A stretch of DNA of 64,000 nucleotides from contig JAEVLN010000005.1 of assembly GCA_018350325.1 (NCBI GenBank), positions 1,436,142-1,500,141 of the forward strand, read 5' to 3'. Source of the DNA: Globodera rostochiensis (Eukaryota; Nematoda; Chromadorea; Rhabditida; Heteroderidae). Position 1 is the first letter of the stretch. Each line of letters begins with the position of its first letter. This document shows, piece after piece, positions 21,082 to 30,922 of the stretch. The notes below the pieces were generated by a model. The model saw only the letters and a list, made by a program, of their open reading frames with translations, did not search any database and was not told the DNA's origin. The position numbers were made by a program, and so were the translations under genes.

Positions 21082-22090
21082 TTGGGATTTTTGTTTGAAT
21101 CCAATTCAAATGATCAGAATCCTCCTCTCACAGAGTCTGATCACTCTGGACAAATTGAACCCAATTCAACTGATCAGCTTGGACAAATTGAATCCAATTC
21201 AACTGATCAGAATCCTCCTCTCACAGAGGCTGAACACTCTGGACAAATTGAACCCAATTCAACTGATCAGAATCCTCCTCTCACAGAGGCTGATCACTCT
21301 GGACATGTCAAAAATGGCGACGAAATTACAGTGAGCATCTATAGCGGAGTAAACAATTTCTAAAATAATAAAAAATATTTCTGATTTTGTAAAATCAAGT
21401 CAACCATGATGAAAACCCACAATATTTTTTTCACAAAATCGCCCCATTACTCTTAAGGCCAATTTTCTTAACGAATTGCCATCAAAAATCAAAAATTTTC
21501 TCGGCGGCGCCTATCGGCACCGCCGACCCCCCTTAAAAATCGAGCATTGCGCAAAAATTGCTTAATAAATGCAATAAAACGGAAAAATACACCCCTAAGG
21601 AATCGACTCTTTGCCCCCCCTCGAAAAAAAATCCTAACTATGTGCCTGCCCCAAACAGAAAATTTGGACGTCCCCGACATGGCTAACCCCGCCCCCGACT
21701 TGCCCGCTACCGAAAGATCGAGGAGCAACCCTATTTTTAAGCCAAAATTGATTTTTGAAAATTTTTGACTCAATCCTGCAATCCTGCGCAGGATCCTGCA
21801 AATTCTAAATGCAGGATTTGCAGGATTGCAGGATTTTGCAGGATTAATCCTGCAAATCCTGTCCTGCAAAAAATTTTGAATCCCAATCCTGCAACAGGAT
21901 CCGCAAATTTGATTTTGCCGCACTCTAATATATACCCCCACAATGAACAAAAGGAATTGATGAAACGTTATTATGAAATTAAAGACCAAAATAAAATTAG
22001 TGACGAGAACATTGCCAAAATGTTCAAATTCATGGAAAAAGCAATTTAAACGACCGCAATTGCATCCAAATTCTTTCGATGGACATTCTG
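21082..22090 (+). pseudogene. Tandem-HTH family, scattered copy C
   Basis: The stretch 21082-21363 encodes only linker repeats: about four NSTDQ units with NPPLTESDHS spacers, no signal peptide and no HTH. A second piece at about 21935-22090 encodes EQKELMKRYYEIKDQNKISDENIAKM, the start of the last HTH module, followed by a deletion and a stop. The two pieces are separated by about 560 bp of repeat DNA. Confidence 0.75.
21480..21930. repeat. Repeat insertion: GC hairpin and CAGGATTTGCAGGATT block
   Basis: A hairpin (TCGGCGGCGCC, loop TATC, GGCACCGCCGA) lies at 21501-21526 and ACACCCCTAAGG at 21589-21600. The stretch 21775-21926 is dense in GCAGGATT/AATCCTGC palindromes and ends GCCGCACTCTA, the same terminus as at 1391. 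It is probably a decayed hAT-like element; the left end was not found. Confidence 0.55.
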
Positions 22091-22397
22091 TGGCTTTTGA
22101 ACAATTTCAATCTTTTTTTTAGGTAAATTAGGATTAGCCATTCTTGCAATTAGTTTCGACGCGGGGAAATATTCATCCTATAACTTAGCCCTCCGGCCCT
22201 CTGCCTCAGGGGACGTGCTGGAGGGGTCCTCCGACCCCAAAAATTACTGTCATTTATTTGGGAATTACCACCACCTCCTCGTCAATAATTTTTACCATTT
22301 TTATTTTTTTTTCAAAATTGTTGACGTAACAACAAAGTTCATTCACATGGTTATAAAAATTACTTTTTTTCTCATTTTATGGCGTTTGTTCTCATTC

Positions 22398-22530
22398 TCC
22401 GACATTTTGGGCCTCATCCCCGACTCCCGAGATTTTGGGCCTCATCCCCGACTCCCGACATTTTGGGCCTCATCCCCGACTCCCGAGATTTTGGGCCTCA
22501 TCCCCGACTCCCGACATTTTGGGCCTCATT
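22398..22530 (+). repeat. 28-bp tandem repeat
   Basis: About five copies of ATTTTGGGCCTCATCCCCGA plus CTCCCGAC or CTCCCGAG, alternating C and G at the unit boundary. Confidence 0.88.
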
Positions 22531-23760
22531 GCAAACAAAGAATATGATTTATATGTCTATTCAGTCATTTATTACTTTCAAAAATTTTGCTTAATAATAT
22601 TTATTAAAATTGTAAAACCACTACACCACAAACCGGCGATATGCGATATCGTGTTTATCGAGTGGTCCTCAGTGTGTTTAGATAACTTCTACCACAAACT
22701 ACATATTCATTATACAATTTTGAATATTATTGAATTTAAACTTTTGTTTAAAGATTAAAATATTTTTGGAAATAGAAGAGGCCGCCCTGTGGCACCTAGG
22801 CGCCGGCAGAATTTTTTTTTTCACGATTTCAATATTTATTTGTTAAAAAAATGGTCATTTTCAGTGAAAATTCCCACATTTTTCAGTAAACCACCGTTTA
22901 ACTGTCGCCTTAACCATTGGTTGCTTACCACGGATAACGACGAGCATATTGTTTGAGATCGCCGCTATCCAGGGTTAAACCATGGTTAAGCCGTTAACCA
23001 TGTTTACTACCCACAAGACGAGCATGAGGCCCGAGAAAGAAGAGTTTATTTATTGCCAAACTACTAGGGATGCGCGAGACTTTAAATTTACCGAGACTCG
23101 AGACCAGAAATGACCCCGAGACTAAGATCGAACCCAAAAAAACCGTAAAATTTCTTGGAGACTCGAATCTTTTTTGAAAATTTTGTTAAGTAATTTGCAC
23201 CCTATTTCCAAATTAATTATGGTGATTTTTTGAAACGCAAGCGATTTAGGCTTAGGAGAAATCCAACTTTTTTATTTTTAGCAGGATTTTCTTACTTTTT
23301 GGTCTTTTCCTGCTAAATTCATTCTTTTTAAATTTTGTCTAAATTTCTAACTTTAATTCCGGCCTTCCATTTGCGTTTTGTTTTGGAATTTAACAGTTAA
23401 AACAAAATTTTTGCTGGATTTTAAAATTATCGCTATCGCGCGATAATATCGCATATATCGCCTTTTTCATAACGTTGCTCTAGTCCCGGCTTTTCCAAAT
23501 TTGTCATCATTTGAATCAGCCAATTTTTTATTTTGTATATTTAGCCACCGAAAAAGAAAATCTTTGCTTCTGATTTGCAATTTTCTAAATATTTCATTGG
23601 ATAAGTGATTATTAGCTTCTTCGGACTCTTCACTACAATTATCTTCTTCAGATGATTCATTTTGTGGCATTTTGCTTTTGGCCCTAATTCGCCGAGCACT
23701 TTTGCCAGAGGCACATCTAAACCGCTAATTATAAATTATTTTAAATATTTTTTATATTGA
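22531..23760. other. No confident gene; transposon fragments
   Basis: The stretch 22900-23010 contains TTAACCATGG-type inverted repeats. The stretch 23070-23170 is a fragment of the TCTCGG-rich hAT-like family of 5633-6755, and 23425-23465 is palindrome-rich (ATCGCGCGATAATATCGC). A minus-strand open frame at 23467-23670 encodes an acidic EESSEEDNCSEESEE stretch but has no recognisable domain. Confidence 0.4.
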
Positions 23761-23761
23761 T

Positions 23762-23982
23762 CACCATTTCTATAAAATGATGAATTATTTAGTAGGAATA
23801 ATATTCATGAAATGTCATGAATATTGATTGAGGTGAGATATTATAAATGATTTATATGAATGCCCATTTCAATGGGCTGTCATTATACTTCAATAATTTT
23901 TTTAAAGCTAAATAATATTTATTAATATTGCAAAAATTTAGAATATTTATTATTCTTTATTTAAAATTTTTGAAGAGAGAAA
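23762..23982 (+). promoter_or_regulatory. Conserved upstream block of the HTH family
   Basis: The ordered blocks TATAAAATGATGAATTATTT, GAAATGTCATGAATATTGAT, ATGAATGCCCATTTCAA and GGGCTGTCATTA occur in the same order upstream of other copies, for example before 36186 and, inverted, after 43671 and 48294. It is probably the shared promoter or at least the duplicated 5' region. Confidence 0.5.
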
Positions 23983-24763
23983 ATGGAAGAGTTTTGGATT
24001 TTAATTTTGATCTCATTTTTTGCAACAAATTCACTGGACAAAGCCGAATCCGTAAAATTGGAGAAATTGGAAGAATTGCGACTCCAAACATTTGACGAAT
24101 TATTCGTAGATGAATGGTGGGACAAAGATGAAGCCGAAGATTTGAAAATGCCGGCGCCGCCAACAAACTTTGGACAAAATGTCCATCACCAAATCGACCG
24201 ACAGAACACCCAAATTGGACAAATTGAACCCAATTCAACAGATCAGAATCCTCCTCTCACAGAGTCTGGTCACTCTGAGAATGGCAAAAATTGCGAAGAA
24301 ATGACTTCAAATGAAAAATGTAAAATTATGAGCGACAATTTCAACGAATTTGGCCTAAGTCGAAAAGTGTTTTATGAAGAAGAACGTAAACATTTGGTAG
24401 AGAAATTTGATCAAATGAAAGCCGAGTTAATGCGGGCCGGATTCAAAAACTCTTATCATGAATTAGATAAAACCGTCGCGAAAGAGTTGGGCCTCAGTTT
24501 TGTAACTATTTACAATTGGAAAAGTGAACTTGGCCAAACCAGTGAGTATTTAGAGCCCAATTTTATTATTTGTTTATATTAATTAAAAGTCTTTTACAGA
24601 ACCCCGACATAACCATAGCAAACAAAAGGAATTAATGAAACGTTATTATGAAATTAAAGACAAAAATTCTATTAAAGATGAGGACATTGCCAAAATGCTG
24701 AAAATTGGAGCAAGAACTTTGGTTAGATGGAAAAAGCAATTTAAACGACAGCAATTTCTGTAG
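23983..24763 (+). CDS. Secreted tandem-HTH protein, copy D (module 1 deleted)
   Basis: Exons 23983-24541 and 24600-24763 are joined across a 58-bp intron (GTGAGT...TTTTACAG), giving about 240 residues. MEEFWILILISFFATNS is a signal peptide. LQTFDELFVDEWWDKDEAEDL, HHQIDRQ and one linker repeat with an NST sequon follow. An in-frame deletion then removes nearly all of HTH module 1; only the NEFGLSRKV edge remains. Module 2 (LDKTVAKELGLSFVTIYNWKSELGQT) and module 3 in exon 2 (DEDIAKMLKIGARTLVRWKKQFKRQ) are intact. The usual C-terminal tail is lost: QQFL is followed directly by TAG. The reading frame is intact, so it may still be expressed. The conserved upstream block is present. Confidence 0.72.
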
Positions 24764-25143
24764 GAATCGGCCCGATATTCATATTTCCCTTTTTTACATT
24801 TCGCCAAGTGGACATTTTATCCCCATTGTAGTGTTTCTCTCGCTTTTCATCGGGTTTTCGTAGCTTAACATCGTTTTATTCTTATAATATCGCTTTGCTG
24901 GCGTTCATTGGTTTTTAGATTGGTTTTCAATTTGTTCTTTCGATCTTGATTCCGTGATTCAATTTGGGTCGGCCAATTTGGGAATTTGTATTCACTAGTT
25001 TTGGCTGTATTTTATTTAATATTTAACAAAGCTCAAAGGCAAAGCACTGAAAGCGCTAAATATGGCAGTTCAACAAATTTGGTCAAGCGACCCCGTATGC
25101 AACGGTCAAATCGGAGATTCTGTCGGTTCTTAGAGAGACGGAT
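24764..25143. other. No confident gene left of the foldback element
   Basis: AT-rich to about 25020. From about 25030 to 25143 the base use looks coding (reading through SKYGSSTNLVKRP or MAVQQIWSSDPV depending on frame). It is interrupted by the foldback insertion. No family is recognised. Confidence 0.3.
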
Positions 25144-25153
25144 CACAAAGAAG

Positions 25154-25778
25154 GCCTCCGGACAATCCGTCAGAGGACAATCCGTCAGTGCCCAATCCGT
25201 CAGTGAAGGACAATCCGTCAGCAAATTTTTCTTTTTAAACACGATTTAAACCATTTTTTTGGTGGAAAATCGTGCCTACATGTTAGCGCGGGTTAAAAAA
25301 CATCCTATATAAGCTTTCCCGGTTATTCTATCCGGCTTTGGTGTTACTTAAAAATTTTTCTTTAATTTTCAAAAATTCAACTTATTCAAAAACCGCTATA
25401 ATGCTTAATTTTTATTTCCTATTGAAGAATTTGTAAATCAGTGTATCAAATAACATATTTTCAGCCCTTTTTAGAATAAAAAATGTTTTTCACAAATTTT
25501 GACCAAAAGGGGCCTCCCTATAGTTTTTGGCCAACTTATAAAGACCAGAGCCGGATAGAATAACAGGGGAAAGCTTATATATGATGTTTTTTAACCCACG
25601 CAACATGTAGGCACGATTTTCCTCCAAATAAATGGTTTAAATCGTGTTTAAAAAGAAAAATTTGCTGACGGATTGTCCTCTGACGGATTGTCCACTGACG
25701 GATTGTCCTTCACTGACGGATTGTCCTCTGACGGATTGGGCACTGACGGATTGTCCTCTGACGGATTGTCCTAGCTTC
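25154..25778. mobile_element. Foldback element with GGACAATCCGTCAG terminal repeats
   Basis: The arms are about 190-230 bp and near-identical in inverted orientation. Each starts with tandem 14-16-bp units GGACAATCCGTCAGTG: four on the left and about seven on the right. A shared stretch follows, including AAACACGATTTAAACCATTT, AAAATCGTGCCTACATGTT and ATAAGCTTTCCC. A spacer of about 200 bp separates them. The 10-bp direct repeat CACAAAGAAG flanks it at 25144-25153 and 25779-25788, consistent with the 9-10-bp duplications of Foldback/Mutator-type elements. No coding capacity. Confidence 0.8.
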
Positions 25779-25945
25779 CACAAAGAAGCCACTGCATTTT
25801 GCAGAAGTGACGCAGTTCGGATTGAGAAACGCGGAAGAAGACATCACAAAATTCGCAGACAGGATCCAAAAGTTAGTTTGGTGCGCGTACACAGGAATAA
25901 ACGATTGATTCAGTTGGACGAAACGCAAAGAAATTTTTTGTCCTA
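25779..25945 (+). pseudogene. Coding-like remnant split by the foldback element
   Basis: After the insertion, one frame reads LHFAEVTQFGLRNAEEDITK and continues FADRIQKLVWCAYTGIND to a stop. The spacing of hydrophobic residues around RIQKLVWCAY is reminiscent of retrotransposon gag proteins, but no other retroelement domain is close. The assignment is weak. Confidence 0.3.
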
Positions 25946-26743
25946 AACATAAACGATTGGTATTTAGCGAGATTTTTGGTGAACAAAACGAGTCAGACCT
26001 ACGACGAAGAGAAAACCCGAAAAATCCCACGGTGAAGGTTTTTTCTCAGGGCAGTGCGAACTTTCAAAATGCGAGAAATTTTTCAATACATTGACTAGTC
26101 ACGTTTCCGAATTCCTTCAACGAATCCGGCAATCCCGAAGACAGCAGAGTGCATTTCTGTAGAGGTAAAGGTGGAAGAACACAAGGCAAAAGCACCCAAT
26201 CGATTCGGGGGCTGAGACGAATGTGGTGATTCTGACATTCCTTCACAAAATTACGAGTACAGATGAACAAATTTAATGGAGTGGGGATTTAACCCAAACA
26301 CCGGAACCACAAAATTCCGTTTGAAGTTACGTCTTTTACGGGTTCGCAAATTTCAATTGTCGGAGCAATTAATCTGCCAATTACCAGAGGAAAGATCACA
26401 TTGTTTGCGTTTTTAATCCCTATTTTGGCACTTTTCACTAAAATTTAAAAAAAACAATATTTTAGACATTTCCGAAAGATTTCTTAATTTAGACAAAGTT
26501 TCTTATTAAAATGCCTCAAAAAACACAAATTTCGTAGCGGCGTCTATCGACACCGCCGCTAAAAGCCTAAAGTTGATTATTCTCGCGTTACTTTTCCTAC
26601 GCTAAGAAAAATTTTTTTTCAAAATTTTGGAATTTTGGTGCGAAGTTGCTATAGTGCGGAGTGCCCGAGTGCGGCAATGGAGGGGGGTGGGGTGGTCTGA
26701 CCCCCCCCCCCTGGCCATCTATGCAGTGGAGTCCGAAGAAGCT
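25946..26743. other. No gene seen
   Basis: A degenerate GC hairpin lies at about 26535-26560, and poly-C/poly-G tracts at about 26680-26711. Short open frames have no recognisable domain. Confidence 0.4.
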
Positions 26744-26751
26744 ATAATCAT

Positions 26752-27928
26752 TAGGGCTGCCAAAAATATGCAAATGCATATTTTTTTCCTGGATTCTACG
26801 TAGTCTAAATAGTAGGAAAAACATCTTCTTTTTTGAATTTGCGAACAAAAGTCGGGACTTTTATTTGCATATTTTTGCATATTTCCGACTTTTTGTGCAT
26901 ATTTGCATATTTTGGGTTTTTGTGCATATTTCGTGCATATTTCGCCATTTTTGATAAATTTTTCAGGTTTTCTGAGAAATTCGACAGTAAATATTTCCAA
27001 TATGCCTAAAATTAAATCCAAATCTGCATGGATGCGCGACTGGATTAACAGAATCGACGGAAAAACAACGTACACGACTGACGGAACAATAGTGTATTGT
27101 CAGCCTTGTCAACAACAGGTTGAAAATCAACCGTTTTCATCGCGACAACAACAACAACAAGACAACGAAAACAATTTGCAGGTACCTTCAAAGAGATTCT
27201 CACAGCTAAAACAACATGATGAAACTGGCAAGCATAAATCGAACTTTGAACATTTCGTCCGACCAAGCGGAAGTGTCCAAAAACAACCTTTTTTGGCTGA
27301 CACTTCAGTTAAAAAGCCTGATCAATTTACAATGGAGTTGTGTGATGCCTTAATTTCTGCTAACATTCCATTTTAACTTAAAGGTTTGGATATACTGGCA
27401 GATGTTGGAAATGAAATAAATTTGGTGCCTGGGCCCGTTGGAAAAGTGATGCAAGAAAAGTTCGGCAATGTCCTGCTAAACAATCCTGGATTTGATCAGA
27501 TGCGGGTAAAAAAAAATATTTTTTTTTAAATAGTTTGATTTTAGGAAATCGGCATGGTTTTGCGAGGAGAACATGTTCAAATGCATTTGCCACCAGATGT
27601 GATTGCAAAATTCAAATATGCGCCAATTCAATCCTGCGAAGTGGAGAGATCTTTTTCGATTTACAAACATATTCTGGCAGATAACAGGATGAGCTTTACG
27701 ACAGAAAACCTTGAAAAATTTTTGATTTGCAATTGCAAAAAAAACTGTTAAAATCTATGGAGAATAAATTTTTTTTTAACTACATTTTCACCCTAAATTT
27801 TCAACTTTTTATGCATATTTGGTGCATATTTTGCGATTTTTATGCATATTTTATGCATATTTCACTGTTTTTTTGCATGTTTATGTGCATATTTTGGCCA
27901 CTTTTTGTGCATATTTTTGGCAGCCCTA
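26752..27928. mobile_element. hAT transposon, internally deleted, with 8-bp TSD
   Basis: Termini TAGGGCTGCCAAAAATATGC and its inverted counterpart are flanked by the exact 8-bp duplication ATAATCAT (26744-26751, 27929-27936). Both subterminal regions carry many TGCATATTT motifs, possible transposase-binding sites. The interior encodes the N- and C-terminal parts of a hAT transposase (27002-27751). Confidence 0.93.
27002..27751 (+). pseudogene. Deleted hAT transposase (BED-like + dimerisation region)
   Basis: ATG at 27002 begins MPKIKSKSAWMRDWINRIDG. YCQPCQQ with KQHDETGKHKSN then forms a BED-type zinc finger as found at the start of hAT transposases. DQFTMELCDALISANIPF, the usual entry to the catalytic domain, is followed by an in-frame TAA at 27374-27376. 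The frame then resumes (LKGLDILADVGNEINLV...). It runs through a short intron (about 27508-27543, GTAAAA...TTTTAG) into IQSCEVERSFSIYKHILADN and LEKFLICNCKKNC, the hAT C-terminal dimerisation region. The whole DDE/RNase H-like core is missing, so it cannot be an active transposase. If the single stop were bypassed it would join a DNA-binding and a dimerisation domain. Confidence 0.85.
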
Positions 27929-27936
27929 ATAATCAT

Positions 27937-28564
27937 ACATCCAATGAAACATTTGGGGAATCGGATTATTCAGAAAGCGAAGATTTTAAAGAAATTGATT
28001 ATATAAATGAAAAGTGACGTCATCACAGCTTTTAAAAATTAAAGTTTATACTTTTACGTTAAATAAACACCTGCCATTTAAATATTTCCCGAATTCGAGT
28101 TCTCAATTTCCTGAAAAAATGTGGTAATTTTGTTTGAAGCTTTTTAGGAAGAGGAATGGTCCGACGGCGCCGCCGGGGAAAAAATGAAAGTTTTAGTGAA
28201 TTCAATTAGGAAAATGAGATTAAATTTGCAAAAAAAAAGCATTTTATTTCATTTTATGAGAGATTATTTTTGTTTTCCGACTAAGAATATCTTTTAAGCT
28301 TAGAATTCTAAACAAATTCTCACCAAAAATGTCAACCTTATTTTTTTTCAAATTTGTAGTTTTTGGACCAATTTTTTAACAAATCCATAAAAAACACAAA
28401 AATTTGACCCCTAAATTGATTTGGAGAAAATTTTCTTCTATAACAATTCTAAGAAAAATGTAATAAATCCCAAAAATGTACCTCCTAAAATCCAACTTTT
28501 TTCGGAAAAATTCCATTAGAAAAATAATTTTACACAGTGGAAAAGGTGATAAAATTAGACTGGA
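27937..28564. other. No gene seen; GC hairpin near 28150
   Basis: The region contains a degenerate hairpin-repeat (CGACGGCGCCGCCG) with its usual AT-rich flank, and GACCCCTAAATTG near 28406. No exon is seen. Confidence 0.4.
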
Positions 28565-28665
28565 ACCGTTAAAAGAGGTGGGGGATTATTAGAGGATGGG
28601 GGATTATTGGGGGTTGGGGGATTATTGGGGGTTGGGGGATTATTGGAGGTTTGGGGATTAAAAGA
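28565..28665 (+). repeat. 20-bp G-rich tandem repeat (possible G-quadruplex)
   Basis: About four copies of GGGGGATTATTGGGGGTTGG-type units, giving eight or more runs of four to five G on the plus strand. Confidence 0.8.
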
Positions 28666-29383
28666 GTATATACGGTATGTTGAATATTGATTTATTCGGC
28701 AGACAAATATATAAGAGGTCAAAGGAGCGGGAAATGGGTGCGGTGATAATATGAAGGCGAATGTGAAAAATGACCGGGGAAGGGGTAAAAGACACATTAT
28801 ATGGGCAAGGGAAGGGACGAATTGTTCTACTTATTCTTGGCATTGTGAATGCCATCCTTCAAACTAGAGTTGGCCGGGACCGGGATTTTTGGGAAAAATC
28901 GGGACCGGGATTGACCGGGACCATGAAAGCCGGGATCGGGATCGGGACCAGCATCTCGAACCGGGACCGGGATCGGGACCGGGATTTTGCCTTTTCAAAA
29001 ACCGGGATCGGGACCGGGAAACGGGAAAAACCGGGACTGGCAAATAAAATTTTTTTTTTTGTAATGATCAAAGGTGAAACCAAAATTTTTTTTATTATTC
29101 AAAATCATCTTCCTTGTTGTCTTCAAAATCGATTGTCTCATCAGAATTTTTGAGAATTCAGCTTTCTGGAGGGGGGGGGGGGGTCGGCGGTGCCGATAGG
29201 CGCCGCCGGAGAAAATTTTGAATTTTTGACTTAATTTGTTAAGAAATTTGCACCTACCCTATGGTTTTGTGAGTTCACTTCAACCAAAAAATAAAATGAA
29301 AATTGTGAAATGTTATCTAAAATATTTTTTAAAAATTGGAAAAAGTTTAAAAAAATTTTTAGAATTGTTTACGCCATCATAAA

Positions 29384-30030
29384 CAGGGCTGCACGAAAAC
29401 AGGATTTTTCATTTTCGAAAACGAAAACGAACTATCGGCAGTGCCGAACCACCCACCACCCTTCAAAAAAGCATTTTTGAAGATTCCTTAAGAAAAATAA
29501 CCATAAAAAGGCCATATTTTTGATCCGATGCCCTAGAGTTGGCACCTCTGCAAATACAGGGGGAGTCGGCGGTGCCGATAGGCGCCGCCGAGAAATTTTT
29601 TAAATTTGATTGGTTTTTTGTTATGAAAATTGATCCAAAAATTCATAATTTTTCTTAGGTTTTGAATGAAAATTAAGAAAAAAGCATACGATTTGTGTAA
29701 GTTATAAAGGAAAATTCGAAATATTTATTTTTAAAGGTGTAAAACAATTTTAAAACCTATTTAAATTGTTTTTAAGAACAAATTTTTGCACGAAAGATTC
29801 AAAAAGAGAGTCGCAGGTCCGGGGAATAGAACCTGACAAATGATAATCTGAATGACCTCAACACTAACCACTACACCACCACGTATCATGGTGTCAAACA
29901 CTAGATTACCTCCCATAAAATTAAAATTATCTGCAAAAGTCCATTCTTTAGCGGTGTACTTTTTTTCGATTTTTTCGTAAAATTTTTCATTTTCGAAAAC
30001 GAAAACGAAACGAAATTTCGTGCAGCCCTG
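29384..30030. mobile_element. Nested hAT-like element (CAGGGCTGCACGAAA ends)
   Basis: Termini CAGGGCTGCACGAAA and TTTCGTGCAGCCCTG are exact inverted repeats. They are flanked by the 8-bp duplication ATCATAAA (29376-29383, 30031-30038). GAAAACGAAAACGAA-type subterminal repeats are present at both ends. It lies wholly inside the element at 28865-30371, so it inserted later. It contains a tRNA-like sequence on the minus strand. Confidence 0.92.
29812..29886 (-). other. tRNA-derived sequence in nested element
   Basis: On the minus strand, TGGTGTAGTGGT (A box, 29867-29878) is followed after a tRNA-like interval by GGTTCTATTCC (B box, 29823-29833). The acceptor stem is not convincing. Confidence 0.55.
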
Positions 30031-30069
30031 ATCATAAATGTTAAGAGAAACTAGGAAAAAATCATTTAC

Positions 30070-30146
30070 ACGGTCGGAGATATGAACCCCGACACCAACC
30101 ACACTTAAAATGTACCCAACACTCACCACTAGACTACCACCAAGCA
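30070..30146 (-). other. tRNA-derived sequence in outer element
   Basis: On the minus strand, TGGTAGTCTAGTGG (A box, about 30125-30138) and GGTTCATATCTCC (B box, about 30076-30088) are seen. The sequence beside it (TTGGTGCC, then TTAGGGGTGTACTTTTTT) parallels that beside the tRNA-like copy at 29812-29886. Confidence 0.55.
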
Positions 30147-30379
30147 TACTTTGGTGCCCAAAAAACTCATCCTTAGGGGTGTACTTTTTTCCCGGTTAGT
30201 CCCGGTGCGACCGGGACCGGGACCGGGATTTCGCCTTTTCAAAAACCGAGACCGGGATCGGGATCGGGATTACCATTTTTAAAAAACCGGGACCGGGATC
30301 GGGATCGGGATTCAAAAAACCGGGAATTTCCCGACCGGTCCCGGCCGGGATCCCGGTCCCGGCCAACTCTACTTCAAAC

Positions 30380-30797
30380 ACGACAGATATGATTGAGCTT
30401 AACAGGAAAATTTAAAGGAAAATATTCAACTTTTGATTGTTTGTTAAGCAATTTTTCCAAAAAAATTTTCGGTATTTTTTTAAAATTTTTAACATTTTCT
30501 GTTAATAAAATTTCAAAAGTTTTTGAAATTCTTTACTGCTGGGGGGAGGGAAGTCGGCGGTGCCGATAGGCGCTGCCAAGGGGAAAAATGGAATATTAAA
30601 GACTTATGGTAATAAAAATTGTCCAATTTTTGGTCGATTAAAATTTAGCGCAAAAATTGAATTTTCCCTGCTCGCAAAGATCAAAATTTGAGGAAAAATT
30701 ACGACATCTGTGGGGAAAATGCCAACAGAAGCGAATATGTTACTTTACCACCAGGGCGAATTTAAATTATAAAATTTTTTTTGTTTCATTTGACATT
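30380..30797. other. No gene; GC hairpin at 30550-30578
   Basis: AT-rich DNA with one hairpin repeat (TCGGCGGTGCC, loop GATA, GGCGCTGCC). The part 30660-30790 resembles sequence at 44395-44500 near an HTH-family fragment. Confidence 0.45.
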
Positions 30798-30922
30798 AAT
30801 AATCGATAGCACCTTTTATAAAATGGTGAATATTATAATCTATGAGATGTAAAGTATTGATTCGGGTGTAATTATTAAAAATTTCATTTATATGAATACC
30901 CATTTCATTCGTGCTGCATAAA
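30798..30922 (+). promoter_or_regulatory. Conserved upstream block of HTH copy E
   Basis: AATCGATAGCACC, TTTTATAAAATGGTGAATAT, GAGATGTAAAGTATTGATTC and ATGAATACCCATTTCA occur in the same order as upstream of the other family members. Confidence 0.5.

Larger units (their letters stand above)
28865..30371. mobile_element. hAT-like transposon with TAGAGTTGGCCGGGACCGGG ends
   Basis: Inverted ends TAGAGTTGGCC...GGCCAACTCTA are flanked by the exact 8-bp duplication CTTCAAAC (28857-28864, 30372-30379). Subterminal regions consist of GGGACCGGGATCGGGA-type repeats on both sides. The interior carries two GC hairpins (29182-29210, 29568-29595), a tRNA-like sequence (30070-30146), TTAGGGGTGTAC at 30173-30184, and a second, nested hAT-like element at 29384-30030. 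No transposase is evident. Confidence 0.9.

Noticed and set aside
21095..21334. Alternative-frame ORF MNPIQMIRILLSQSLITLDK
   Set aside because: It is the out-of-frame shadow of the NSTDQ linker repeat. Similar shadows occur at every copy of that repeat.
29182..29260. Helitron 3' end
   Set aside because: A hairpin is present but no CTRR terminus follows and no AT-target insertion was found.
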